Assembly (NCBI GenBank): GCA_002375765.1
Contig: DFMV01000013.1
Span: forward strand, 1-64,000
Length of the DNA stretch: 64,000 nt
Source of the DNA: Rhizobiales bacterium UBA3584
Lineage (GTDB): Bacteria; Pseudomonadota; Alphaproteobacteria; Rhizobiales; Devosiaceae
Direction: 5' to 3'
The notes beneath the pieces are model-generated. The model made no database searches. It worked only from the letters and a program-made list of their open reading frames with translations, and was not told the origin of the DNA. Below are positions 1 through 8,417 of the stretch, in pieces. The stretch's first letter is position 1. Each line of letters opens with the position of its first letter. Both the position numbers and the translations under genes were made by a program.

Positions 1-31
1 ACTCATCACTGAAATTGCCAGACCGCATCAT
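1..31 (-). CDS. Start of IS3-type transposase OrfA (partial)
   Basis: Only ten codons are inside the window, reading MMRSGNFSDE. This is how many IS3-family OrfA proteins begin (a helix-turn-helix DNA-binding subunit made by frameshifting with OrfB). Two ATG codons, at 31 and 28, are available; the AAGGAGG ribosome site is better spaced for the second. The short length limits certainty. Confidence 0.4.
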   Translation of the reverse strand, partial: MMRSGNFSDE

Positions 32-86
32 GGCCTCCTTGCGTCAAATTAGGGAAGCAGGCGTCCAGAAACCTAGGGGCTATTCA
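1..86 (-). mobile_element. End of an IS3-family-like insertion sequence, cut by the window edge
   Basis: Read on the minus strand, positions 86-60 begin with TGAATAGCCCC, which looks like an IS3-type terminal repeat. A purine-rich ribosome site (AAGGAGG, about 33-39) and a start codon follow. The element would continue to the left of the window. The call rests on resemblance to the ends and OrfA starts of IS3 elements; the other end is not visible. Confidence 0.4.
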
Positions 87-656
87 TTTCGCGGCAGCAT
101 AAATCTGGCCCGGCGATGATCACCGGCCAAATGTCCGCATTTGATTTTGGCTTCTCGAGCGCTTTCCGGTTTTTGCACGTATAGGATAAAGAGATCCGGG
201 AGGGTCAAGGCGAAGCCACCTCCGTGAGAATTGGGCATGTCACCGACAGCGGTGAGGAACCAACTGTTGCTCTCTGGCGGCCATGTCCCCACACTCGGAT
301 CCCGGCAACTACGTTAAAAGACGGACTACAAGAGGGGCGGCCACATACCATATAATGGCGACGGCGAAAGAGCCCCAAAGGAGCAAATGAAATAGACGCA
401 AACCTAGGGGCGGCTTACCTGACATCGGGTGCCTGCAAGGCCAACGGAGGTTCATCCCGATAGAAGGACAAGTTGGCCCGCAGCCTGACCCATATGTCGG
501 CGAGGCTGTTTGTGATGTGATCTTTTCTATATTGCGCCGGAAAATATGCGACAAGGATCCCGTTCATCGGCCCAACTCCCCAATATTAATCGCAGTATTG
601 TGCATTCTCTAGTCGCTATAGAAGCAAGGGCAATCAGATTGGTCCCTTTTTGATGA
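32..656. other. Gene-poor stretch, one possible small membrane protein
   Basis: Apart from the IS end, I see no confident gene. A minus-strand reading frame at 309-455 would encode about 48 residues ending in a single hydrophobic segment (FHLLLWGSFAVAIIWYVAAP), but its ribosome site is poor. It could be a small membrane protein or chance. AAACCTAGGGGC occurs both at the IS end (69-80) and at 401-412, probably by coincidence. Confidence 0.3.
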
Positions 657-1424
657 TTACAAAACCGGGCAAGGCCCGAAGGGATCCAAGGGGCCGGTTC
701 GAGGATCATTCGCGTTGAAGATATATCGCCTCTGGCAGACATCCCACGTCGGCGGGATTTTCGTGCTGTCGAAGATGTCCGTGCCTTCCTTGAGATTGCG
801 CCAAAATTCGGCGTGAGGGCTCGACACGTTCGCTTGGATGTTGGCTTCCGTCATTGGGAAGGGCAGCAACTGTAGTTGGAACGATCGATTGCCGCCTCTG
901 AATGTTTCTCGGGCAAGCGCGAAGATCTCTTTGATGCCATCATCTGTCATGGCGTAGCAGCCCACAGACAGGCAGTCCCCGTGAATCATCAAATTTGTAC
1001 CGGTGCGCTCCCAAGCCTGATCGAATTTGTTCGGAAAACCGACGTTGAATGATAGCCAATAGGAGGAATTCGGGTTCATCAGGTTGGGCGTTACGTCGTA
1101 AAAGCCCTCCGGTGATTGCTGATCGCCTTCACGGAATTTTGGCCCCAATGCCCCCGACCACTTGCAAATATCATATGTCTTTAAGAGTCTGTAGGTGCCA
1201 TCGCTGGTTCGTTTCCAAACCTCGAGCGTCGCGGTCTCTTTATAGAGGCGGATCATCATCGGCTCAGTTGGTGATGAATTGATTTCGGCCATCCGTTGGA
1301 GGAGCTCTCGGGGCAGCGGTACGTTGTGGCGATTGTCGCCCGCATACTGACTGCATGCTGCCAGCGCCAAGATGGCGAAAAATGCGATAATTGTGCGACT
1401 GACATATGAGACTGCGAAGGGCAT
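657..1424 (-). CDS. L,D-transpeptidase, YkuD family, probable lipoprotein
   Basis: YkuD-domain enzymes make 3-3 peptidoglycan cross-links or attach proteins to the cell wall. The active-site signature is present as HGDCLSVGCYAM, with the catalytic Cys in SVGC and the upstream His. The N-terminus has a hydrophobic stretch ending in LAAC, a lipobox, so the protein is probably anchored in the periplasm. I place the start at the ATG at 1424 because AGGTGG lies just upstream; an in-frame ATG at 1457 is possible. A second YkuD protein sits near the other end of the window (60014-60703), and both are next to an M23 peptidase on the same strand. Confidence 0.85.
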   Translation of the reverse strand: MPFAVSYVSRTIIAFFAILALAACSQYAGDNRHNVPLPRELLQRMAEINSSPTEPMMIRLYKETATLEVWKRTSDGTYRLLKTYDICKWSGALGPKFREGDQQSPEGFYDVTPNLMNPNSSYWLSFNVGFPNKFDQAWERTGTNLMIHGDCLSVGCYAMTDDGIKEIFALARETFRGGNRSFQLQLLPFPMTEANIQANVSSPHAEFWRNLKEGTDIFDSTKIPPTWDVCQRRYIFNANDPRTGPLDPFGPCPVL

Positions 1425-1828
1425 GAGAAGCCACCTGGGTAAGTGTCGGCTAACCATACTGGCTCGACATTACCGATTTCTTGCGATCGCAGCTTCACAC
1501 GCTACCGAATCGAGGAACTGGCACGGCTGCCTGCGAGCTTGAGCATACCATCAAGCATTATGCGGGGCAGTAAGAGGCACCCTGTAAAGGGCGCTCGAGT
1601 GGAGCGCGAAGAGGAGGTGCGGCATACTCGCCGTGGCGACAAGTCTGTTCCAACCGGTAGCGATCAACCAACGACTTCCAGAAAACTCTTGAGCTTTTGC
1701 CATATTGCAACCTCTGATGGCGAAAGCTTTCCGTGAGAATGTGCATATCGGTACCGTCTTTGCCTACGGATTCGCCACAGCAATTTTGGCGCAGATGGCG
1801 CGAACATTTGTGCTCGGGTTGCTTCATA
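1425..1828. other. Intergenic, nothing recognised
   Basis: About 400 bases between the L,D-transpeptidase and the M23 peptidase. Open frames here show no recognisable protein, and I see no strong repeat or hairpin. Confidence 0.5.
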
Positions 1829-2932
1829 TCACCGTGAAGCTGTCGTGAACCACGGATCGAATACTTCAAGGCGCCTGCCAGCGGCCAAATACGGCGTAGG
1901 ATCGATTGCGCTGTTCCCATCACGAATTTCAAAATGAAGATGGGGACCGGTAGATCGACCAGTGGAGCCGACTAGGGCGATCACCATATCCGCTTCCACC
2001 TCGTCCCCTTGCTCAACCAGCGCTCTCGAAAGATGGGGGTAGCGCGACATCAGACCCGAGGCGTGGGTGATTTCGACGACCCTGCCATAGGCGCCCTTCC
2101 AACCAACGAAAGTGACAGCACCGCCGCCGGCGCTCAGGATTGGCGTGCCAGTCGGAGCTGGAAAGTCAATTCCAGAATGAAACGCGGATTGGCCGGTGAA
2201 AGGATCTTGGCGCAGACCGAAGGCAGAGCTGATGCGGGTAGTTCCGATCGGTTTGTGAATCGGTACCTCGTCCATAGCGCGACGCGCTTCCTCCAAACGC
2301 CCCATGGCAGTGAGGATATTGGTGATATCAGGAGTATCGAAACCTGATGGAAACTCGCTAGCATCCAGAAAAGGACCGCCTAGCGCCAACTCGCTTATAG
2401 CCGGCTCATGTCCGACGCGCCGCAACTCTGCAACGATAGTCTCGACTGATCGATCCATCGCATCGGAGAGGAGTGTCATTGACTCGCCGATCTCCTCTTC
2501 CATTACTCTCAGGTTCTCTTCGAGAAGGTCGAATTGCCCAGTAGCGCTTGCTCCACCCGTTACCGGACGAGCAGGACCCTCATTCGGCTGGGGGCGTTGT
2601 ACCAATTCAGGAGGAAGTGCCGTCTTTGCGAGCATCTCTAACACCAAGAGTTGATCTTCTAGCTGTGCCTGGCGTCCAATGAATTCCCGATCCCTGAGAG
2701 TTGCTGTTCCAGAGTTGATGATTTCTCTGGACCGAAGCCGGTCAACATTCATACTCAATTCGGCGATGCGATCTTCATAGGCCCTCAGAGCCGAGGAATT
2801 TGGGTCGGTCCAGAAATCTTTAAGGTTCTCATTGTCGCGCAGGATTATGAGCGTAAGCACATTGGTGAGAAGCAGCGCGCAAAGCACCGCCCAACAGGCG
2901 AGCGTTTGGTATGATGATGCACGACCGCTCAC
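1829..2932 (-). CDS. M23-family metallopeptidase, membrane-anchored
   Basis: A zinc endopeptidase of the LytM/M23 type, expected to cut peptidoglycan cross-bridges in the periplasm. The C-terminal domain has all zinc-ligand motifs: HSGID, YPHLS and HLHFE. The N-terminus has one transmembrane segment (about residues 10-30) followed by a long, probably coiled, linker, so it should be an inner-membrane protein facing the periplasm. I chose the GTG at 2932, which has GGAG eight bases upstream; a GTG at 2941 is also possible. It lies between a YkuD transpeptidase and cytochrome b on the same strand. Confidence 0.85.
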   Translation of the reverse strand: MSGRASSYQTLACWAVLCALLLTNVLTLIILRDNENLKDFWTDPNSSALRAYEDRIAELSMNVDRLRSREIINSGTATLRDREFIGRQAQLEDQLLVLEMLAKTALPPELVQRPQPNEGPARPVTGGASATGQFDLLEENLRVMEEEIGESMTLLSDAMDRSVETIVAELRRVGHEPAISELALGGPFLDASEFPSGFDTPDITNILTAMGRLEEARRAMDEVPIHKPIGTTRISSAFGLRQDPFTGQSAFHSGIDFPAPTGTPILSAGGGAVTFVGWKGAYGRVVEITHASGLMSRYPHLSRALVEQGDEVEADMVIALVGSTGRSTGPHLHFEIRDGNSAIDPTPYLAAGRRLEVFDPWFTTASR

Positions 2933-3106
2933 AAGGACCACTCCGAATCAACCGGCCAACAGCGTCGTTCGCTATGGTTAATGAAATGGAAATGTCGCCA
3001 GCTATCGGATCACATCTTATAAAATTTCACTATTGGGCATTGGCGAAACTCTGGAATAGCGCGGCCATCGGGACGTGGCCGCATAGCTCGCCCGTCAGCC
3101 TCGAAC

Positions 3107-4405
3107 CTATGCAATTTGTTCGTTCGGGACGTTGTCCCTCTCGCCCAAGACGCTTTGCGATATACTTGCCGGTAACGGCGCAGGTTTTTCGACACGCCCC
3201 AAGATCGGCAAGATGACGAGAAAGTAGGCGAAATAGTATGCCGTCGTCACTTTGGCGAGGAGAACGTAAATGCCTTCGGCGGGCTGTGCGCCCAGATAAG
3301 CTAGCGCGATGAAGTTCACGACGAACAGCCAGAAGAAGGGCTTGAACAGCGGGCGGAAGGTGCCCGAGCGAACTTTCGAGGTATCCAGCCACGGCAAGAC
3401 AAACAGGACTAGGAGCGACCCGAACATCACAATGACCCCGCCCAGCTTGGAATCGATGAACAGGACGTTGAAATCTATGGCCCTCAGCATGGTGTAGAAG
3501 GGCAGAAGGTACCATTCGGGCACGATGTAAGCTGGCGTAACCTGCGGATTGGCCGGGATGTAGTTGTCGGCATGCCCCAAGATGTCGGGGGCAAAGAACA
3601 CGACCCAGGCGAACGGTATCAGGAAGACGATGATCGCGAACAGGTCTTTCATCGTGAAGTAAGGGTGGAAGGGCAGCGCATCATGGCTCTCCTTCACCTC
3701 GACCCCCGTGGGGTTGTTATTGCCCGGAACGTGCAGCGCCCAGATGTGCAGGACGACGACCGCCGCGATGATAAATGGCAGCAGGTAGTGCAATGAGAAG
3801 AAGCGGTTGAGGGTCGGATTGGCGACCGAGAACCCGCCAAGAAGCAGCGTCTGGATCGGCTCTCCTACGATCGGGATCGCCGAGAAGATGCCGGTGATGA
3901 CCGTCGCCCCCCAGAGGCTCATCTGGCCCCAGGGCAGCACGTACCCCATGAAGGCCGTAGCCATGAGCAGGATGAACAGGATCACCCCGAGCATCCAGAT
4001 CACCTCGCGCGGGGCCTTGTAGGAGCCATAGTAAAGGCCGCGAAACATGTGGACATAAGCGGCAAAGAAGAACATCGAAGCGCCTACCGCGTGGGTACCC
4101 TGGATGATGCGCCCGTAGTTGACGTCACGGCGAATCTGCTCGACCGAAGCGAAGGCGAGTTCCACGTTCGGAGTGTAGTGCATGACAAGAACGACGCCCG
4201 TCACGATCTGCACCACCAGCATAAAAGCGAGAATACCCCCGAACGTCCACCAGTAGTTGAGATTCCTTGGAGTGGGGAAATCCATCAGGTGCTCCTTGGA
4301 GAACCTGAGGATCGGAAGTCTTTCATCGAGCCAGCGTTCGATTCTGGTGCCCGGCACGTAGCTGCCAGCGTGGTTCGTCGCTTTTGAATCGCCCGATGTC
4401 GCCAA
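3107..4405 (-). CDS. petB: Cytochrome b of a bc1-type complex, orphan and divergent
   Basis: Quinol-oxidising subunit of the cytochrome bc1 complex, an integral membrane protein of about eight helices. Both pairs of haem-ligand His are present with the normal spacing of 14 (QGTHAVGAS to YVHMFR; LHYLLPF to VVLHIWALH), as is the Qo-site PEWY. The usual YLHANGAS around the first His is here GTHAVGAS, a departure in a conserved stretch. No Rieske protein or cytochrome c1 is adjacent, although bacterial genes normally run petABC. The only start that includes the whole N-terminus is a TTG at 4405. It may supplement or compete with a chromosomal copy. Confidence 0.85.
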   Translation of the reverse strand: MATSGDSKATNHAGSYVPGTRIERWLDERLPILRFSKEHLMDFPTPRNLNYWWTFGGILAFMLVVQIVTGVVLVMHYTPNVELAFASVEQIRRDVNYGRIIQGTHAVGASMFFFAAYVHMFRGLYYGSYKAPREVIWMLGVILFILLMATAFMGYVLPWGQMSLWGATVITGIFSAIPIVGEPIQTLLLGGFSVANPTLNRFFSLHYLLPFIIAAVVVLHIWALHVPGNNNPTGVEVKESHDALPFHPYFTMKDLFAIIVFLIPFAWVVFFAPDILGHADNYIPANPQVTPAYIVPEWYLLPFYTMLRAIDFNVLFIDSKLGGVIVMFGSLLVLFVLPWLDTSKVRSGTFRPLFKPFFWLFVVNFIALAYLGAQPAEGIYVLLAKVTTAYYFAYFLVILPILGRVEKPAPLPASISQSVLGERDNVPNEQIA

Positions 4406-4683
4406 AGTTCTCGAGTCCCTTTTCTGGAGTTCCGCTGTTGCCTACGTCTTCTTTCGGCAGCTCGTTGGCCAGCCATTTTTCATTATTTTGAAACGTCGAT
4501 CTTCGTCAAATCAGTATCATGTGGCTGGGAAGCTAAGCCTGCCCGATCAGGATGCGCGATGTCGCGGAATGTCGCACCGCATCAGCTTGTTCGGGCGAAA
4601 TCGTGGGACAGCGTCCGGAGCGCTGTTGGCCGGGTTCCGACCCAATCAATCTCTCGTCCCGACCGAGACGCAAATCGATCGGT

Positions 4684-4942
4684 TTTGCCTCGACACTTAG
4701 GGCCAATGAAATCAGCTTTGAGCAGCTTACCGCTTTCACCATCACCGACGACCATGCCCGACAGGTGGACGTTTGGCAGAGCCTAAGCCCCTATAACCGC
4801 CATCATCACACCATCAAAAGGATGCTGGCGAGCGAGGAAGTCCCGGCCAGCGACAAGCGGGCGCAGTTCATTGGCGGACTGGACGCCATTGGAGCCGAGG
4901 GCGGCACCGTCCGCCGCGATCTGTTCGACCCCGAGGATGGCG
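4684..4942 (+). pseudogene. Fragment of a ParB-like protein
   Basis: The frame encodes NEISFEQLTAFTITDDHARQ and later EEVPASDKRAQFIGGLDA and GGTVRRDLFD. These match the middle of the intact ParB-like protein at 22924-24816 (for example SFEQLAAFTISDDHARQV). Both the N-terminal ParB domain and the long C-terminal part are missing, and the frame runs into a toxin remnant. It is a broken, older copy of the leading-region gene. Confidence 0.8.
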
Positions 4943-5199
4943 GTTGTCGCCGCCGATCCGGAATCCGGGGCTTTGATGGCCGGTACAGGCGGTCCACGAA
5001 AGATGCGACACGCCCGTAACAGAGAGGGAAAAGCGGTGGATTTCGCACCATCCACTTTTTCGCAGGCGGAGATATTCCAGTGTTCGCCCTCGCAATCTAC
5101 GGCAAGAACGAGAAGGGCAATCTCTCCAAAGCCGAACGAAATGAACTGGCTCGTGTCCTCCCCAAGCTTGGCCGACGCCTACAGCCAGAGAAAGGGTAA
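4940..5199 (+). pseudogene. RelE/HigB-type toxin remnant, frameshifted
   Basis: Two frames together give a typical RelE-type core: AADPESGALMAGTGGPRKMR, then after a shift GGFRTIHFF and later [20 protein letters not shown]. The frames join at a run of four A (5029-5032); one more A would restore GKSGGFRTI, so a single-base loss has broken the gene. The N-terminus is also missing and replaced by the ParB fragment. The cognate antitoxin remnant starts three bases downstream. Confidence 0.7.
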
Positions 5200-5202
5200 A
5201 GC

Positions 5203-5511
5203 ATGACTTTTGGCAGAGAGCTTATCCAGAGCGCGCATGAAGCACTGGCAATTGCGGAAAGGCGCGCAGAGCCTGCCGCCGTTTTCATCCCTGAAACCGT
5301 CGATGTGGCGGCAATCCGAAAGCGCCAGAAGCTTTCGCAGGCAGCATTCGCCTAGCGCTATGGCCTGCCCGCTGGAACCATAAAGGACTGGGAGCAAAAG
5401 CGGCGTCAGCCCGACCGGGCCGCCATGCTGCTGTTGAAGGTGATCGAGAATGCACCGGATACGGTAGCGCAGGCAATACGCCAATCGGCTGGCCTGTCGC
5501 ACAAGGAATGA
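5203..5511 (+). pseudogene. NadS-type helix-turn-helix antitoxin with an in-frame stop
   Basis: The 103-codon frame reads MTFGRELIQSAHEALAIAE at the start and DVAAIRKRQKLSQAAFA just before a TAG at 5353-5355, then continues RYGLPAGTIKDWEQKRRQPD to the end. This is the normal Xre-type antitoxin that follows RelE toxins. The family usually has Gln or Glu at the stop position, so a CAG-to-TAG change is likely. With the toxin also broken, the module is dead. Confidence 0.8.
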
Positions 5512-5635
5512 GGGGAGCCCAAGCCCCTTCACTCAAGCTCCCCTCCCGCCTCGCTGGCGTTGGCTTGCGGTGCGGAGTCCGTTGCAGGCATATGAAATCC
5601 AGCATATTTTAATATGCGAAAAAGGATATGCGCCC
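5512..5635 (+). promoter_or_regulatory. Leader and operator of the first vapBC
   Basis: The segment starts with a GGGGAGCCC...GCTCCCC hairpin and resembles the stretch ahead of the second vapBC (25291-25420). Near the gene lies a 16-bp palindrome GCATATTTTAATATGC at 5602-5617, a good candidate for binding by the VapBC complex, as toxin-antitoxin operons are usually self-repressed. GGATATG just upstream recurs in the second copy. Confidence 0.6.
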
Positions 5636-5875
5636 ATGCCGCTCTACATAAAAGACCCCGAGGTCGATAAACTGGCCGAAGAGCTGATCGGGCTGACTAA
5701 CACGTCCAAGGTCGAGGCCGTGAAAATTGCCCTCAAGCATGAGATTGCCAAGCATAGGCGCAATCTTCTCATCCGCGGAAGGCTGGCCAAGTCCCTCGCC
5801 ATGGCGCGAGACGCCGGGCCGTTTCAGCCGGGCGATCACAAGGCTGAAACCGATGAAATGTGGAGCGAGGACTGA
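5636..5875 (+). CDS. vapB: VapB-type antitoxin (Rv0623/PSK family)
   Basis: A 79-residue protein starting MPLYIKDPEVDKLAEEL, typical of the small ribbon-helix-helix antitoxins that pair with PIN-domain toxins. The N-terminal half should bind DNA, and the C-terminal tail (GPFQPGDHKAETDEMW) should block the toxin active site. Its stop overlaps the start of vapC as TGATG. It is a diverged paralogue of 25421-25663. Confidence 0.85.
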   Translation: MPLYIKDPEVDKLAEELIGLTNTSKVEAVKIALKHEIAKHRRNLLIRGRLAKSLAMARDAGPFQPGDHKAETDEMWSED

Positions 5876-6309
5876 TGCTGTTTGTAGATGCGTCGGTCGT
5901 CGTCGCCATTTTGACCAACGAGCCGGATGCCGACGAGCTGATGGCTCGGCTTGAAACCGCCATTGCCGACAACCGGCAGCCTTATGTTTCCCCCGTCGTC
6001 AGGGTGGAAGCCTCTTTGTCGATCACCCGGCGACTGGCGGGCAAGGACAACCCGGCCACTAAAGACATGCTCGTGCGAGCGCGCGCCATGGTCGATCAAT
6101 TCATTCTCGATCTAGAAGCCAAGGACACCATGATAACCGCCGACGTGGCGGTCAAGGCTCTCGATGCCGCCCAGGAATTCGGAAAGATCGTCAATCACAA
6201 GGCCAGTCTCAACATGGACGATTGTTTCGCCTATGCCTGCGCCAGAGCATATCGGATTAAAATCGCCTACAAGGGTGACGATTTTACCCATACTGATCTA
6301 GGTTGGTGA
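5875..6309 (+). CDS. vapC: VapC-type PIN-domain ribonuclease toxin
   Basis: The 144-residue protein has the PIN-domain layout: MLFVDASVVVAIL at the N-terminus with the first acidic residue, a conserved Glu in RVEASLS, and NMDDCFAYACARA plus GDDFTHTDLGW near the C-terminus with the remaining metal-binding Asp residues. Such toxins are magnesium-dependent RNases, often cutting tRNA or rRNA. It is translationally coupled to vapB. It appears intact although its surroundings are decayed, as expected for an addiction module. Confidence 0.88.
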   Translation: MLFVDASVVVAILTNEPDADELMARLETAIADNRQPYVSPVVRVEASLSITRRLAGKDNPATKDMLVRARAMVDQFILDLEAKDTMITADVAVKALDAAQEFGKIVNHKASLNMDDCFAYACARAYRIKIAYKGDDFTHTDLGW

Positions 6310-6330
6310 CAGCCGGAAGGAGGGCCAATG

Positions 6331-6504
6331 CTAGACTCGCTCGGAAATGGCATGGTGACGATCGATGTGGTAAAGCCGTTGTCGCACTTCAGGATCGGGC
6401 ATGTCAGCATCGCCGATCACGTAAAAGCCTTCGCCTGGCGACCGAATATCGGTCCCGGCTGCGATCACGGCGTCCACAAAGGCTGGGATATCATTTTTAG
6501 TCAT
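6331..6504 (-). CDS. Small protein of 57 residues downstream of DUF736
   Basis: The frame begins MTKNDIPAFVDAVIAAGTDI and has a GGAG ribosome site six bases before the ATG. It follows the DUF736 gene by 27 bases on the same strand, so the two are probably co-transcribed. I do not recognise the family. Its last codons run through a plus-strand segment (about 6328-6365) that matches the start of the membrane gene at 26116, so its C-terminus may have been created by a recombination junction. Confidence 0.5.
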   Translation of the reverse strand: MTKNDIPAFVDAVIAAGTDIRSPGEGFYVIGDADMPDPEVRQRLYHIDRHHAISERV

Positions 6505-6531
6505 GAAAACTCCTATATGGTAGGAGGGGGC

Positions 6532-6867
6532 TTACGCCCCCTGCCCTCTACGGGTCTGTTCGATTACCGCGAAAACGTTGTCCTCTTCCAGGCCGGGATA
6601 TCGGCCGAGGTTGGCGTAGAACCGACCGTGGCCGGTGTTGAGCGAGATCGAGTAGTAGGGTTTGTCCTCGCGGTTGAGATTCTGCCAGACCGCCCCGACT
6701 TCGATCCGCCGCCCGCGAGGGCTCTTGGCGAAGATCCGGTACTTGGGAGCGTCGGGATTGTCGCTGGCGACCGGCTCGCCGGTGAAGTCGATATCGAAGG
6801 TCAGGGTGGCCACATTGCCAATCAGCTTGTCGCTATCGATCCGGACAAAATTGGTGAGGTCAGTCAT
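6532..6867 (-). CDS. DUF736 family protein (first copy)
   Basis: A 111-residue protein with the DUF736 hallmarks DIDFTGEPV, FAKSPRGRRIEVGAVWQ and GRFYANLGRYPG. The family is common on alphaproteobacterial conjugative plasmids near antirestriction genes; its biochemical role is not established. The ATG at 6867 has AAGGAG upstream. It is a paralogue of 39493-39837 but faces the other way, and it has the same structured leader. Confidence 0.85.
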   Translation of the reverse strand: MTDLTNFVRIDSDKLIGNVATLTFDIDFTGEPVASDNPDAPKYRIFAKSPRGRRIEVGAVWQNLNREDKPYYSISLNTGHGRFYANLGRYPGLEEDNVFAVIEQTRRGQGA

Positions 6868-7040
6868 TGTGAACTCCTTGGTTCGCGTTGGTGATGCAAC
6901 ATTGCGATGGAAGGGGAAAAGCGGCGTTGGCACCGGCACGGCCGACGCAAAGCAGAGGAAGGACCGCGCCAAGCGCGATTTTGCTTCGCGAGGAAGGCCG
7001 GTAGGCCGGGGAAAATCGTGCGGGGCGGGGTTGCCAGACG
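6868..7040 (-). promoter_or_regulatory. Structured leader, family B (copy 1)
   Basis: On the minus strand the sequence contains CGATTTT (7018-7012) and AAAATCG (6982-6976), able to pair around an inner CCCCGGCC...CGGCCTTCCTCGCG. The same arrangement occurs ahead of the other DUF736 gene (39343-39385), and a relative with a different closing stem lies ahead of ardC. It reaches to the ribosome site of DUF736. Confidence 0.6.
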
Positions 7041-7161
7041 CGACCCGAACATAGGTTGCATCTGAAAAACAGACGCGAACCGGAAAGATCACAAAGACCT
7101 CACAATGCTGGCCGTGTTGGCGAGATTGGCTATGCTCACTGCCCTACCCTTAAGAGACGGC

Positions 7162-7753
7162 CTAAAGCGCTGCATAGCGCCGCCTAAGATGGTCCGCCGA
7201 AATCTTTGCCCAGGCCGCGCGCAGGTCGGTCAGCTCGGATCGCGGGGATATCGGAAAGCCGCGTTTACGCCGTTGCGCCACGCTCAAATTGAACCGGTCC
7301 TTGAGCCCAAAGCCATCCGGTCCCGCCTCCCGGGTTGTACAGAGGGCTTGCATGATTGCCGGTTGAGTCGGCGCGGCAGGCAGTACCACCAGATGCACGA
7401 TCGAAGCGAGGTAATCGGCCAGATGTTGGCCGAACTCGACTGCCATGGCGATCGCGGCTGGCCCGGTCAGCTCCATGGGGATAGGCGCTTTCCACTGCGT
7501 TGCGAGATTGGCCCGATCGTGTCTCCGCCGCCTCGACGGCAGGCCAGAGTCGCCCCCTTGTCGCCAAGGCAGGGCAGCTCACACCAGTTGGAAAGATCAG
7601 AACATCATGCGCTGTCAGGAACTGCTGCCTGGGCATGTAGGTGGCATGTTCCATCACGAGGGGTTGGCCGCAATGGTCGGCCACCACCTGATAGAGCGAT
7701 GGAAACTTGCTTCGGCTAATGCGCTGCACCCGCAAAAGGTGTTTTTCGATCAC
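7162..7753 (-). pseudogene. Unrecognised protein, probably frameshifted
   Basis: The first part, from a GTG at 7753, reads LLRVQRISRSKFPSLYQVV and PRQQFLTAHDVLIFPTG. The second part, in another frame, includes APIPMELTGPAAIAMAVEFG and GFGLKDRFNLSVAQRRKRG. Both look protein-like, and the switch falls around 7540-7580, so one ancestral gene with a frameshift is likely. I do not recognise the family. It overlaps the end of the lipoprotein remnant upstream. Confidence 0.4.
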
Positions 7754-7756
7754 GGC

Positions 7757-8379
7757 TCATTGGCCCTGTGGTACGATCTTGATGAAAATCCGATCCTCCT
7801 AGGAATCGACGTTCCAGACGTAGGCGCGATCGAGCATGGCCGGGGCGCGATCGGCGTTGTGGTCCAGAACGCGATCGGTCGGTGCCGGCGTTATCCTGAC
7901 CGTCCCGACCGGCTCAAATGGAAGCTCCTCGTGTTGAGCGAGATTCTGCGCGGGGATCTCGGGCGAACTGATTTCGATGGTGCCGTCGTCCAATCGCTCG
8001 AGGCGCAAATAATTGTCGTTCCTCAGGCCGCCCCGCGTGTTGGGGAAGCCGACGCCTCGATCCGCCTCCAGTGTTCCAGCGTGGTTGACCACCAACTCGA
8101 AACGGCCTTCGCCAACATATTCGAAACGCTCGAAACCGGGCATGTCGGTATCGTTTGCCGCCATCCGCCGTGCCCCTTCGTCATCTTGCTCCGTCAAGCG
8201 TCCCTCGGCGGCCGCCATGACGGTGCGAGGGTCCGCCACCGTACTCTAACGCGTAGCGTATAGTCGTAGCCGTCTCTGGTGATATCCGCATTGATGGTTT
8301 CGGGGGCGAGGCACCCGGTCAAAAAGAGCGTTGCGCTCATGATAGACGGCAGTCGGATGCCAGCTCGCGATATCGTCAC
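7757..8379 (-). pseudogene. Decaying lipoprotein downstream of trbI
   Basis: The N-terminus (from 8379) has a signal sequence with lipobox LTGC followed by LAPETINADITRDGYDYTLR. The frame then breaks near 8240-8260 and resumes in another frame as MAAAEGRLTEQDDEGARRMA through ERFEYVGEGRFELVVN to AYVWNVDS. A TAG at 7799-7801 then precedes EDRIFIKIVPQGQ and a TGA. At least one frameshift and perhaps a nonsense change have damaged it. It follows the last trb gene and may once have been an outer-membrane accessory. Confidence 0.5.
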
Positions 8380-8417
8380 AATGAACTCCTGAAAAATTCG
8401 GCTGGAGCCGCTGTCGA

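Noticed and set aside
69..412. AAACCTAGGGGC at 69-80 and 401-412 as two ends of one insertion sequence
   Set aside because: Both are in the same orientation and the sequence between has no transposase, so they cannot be the inverted ends of an element.
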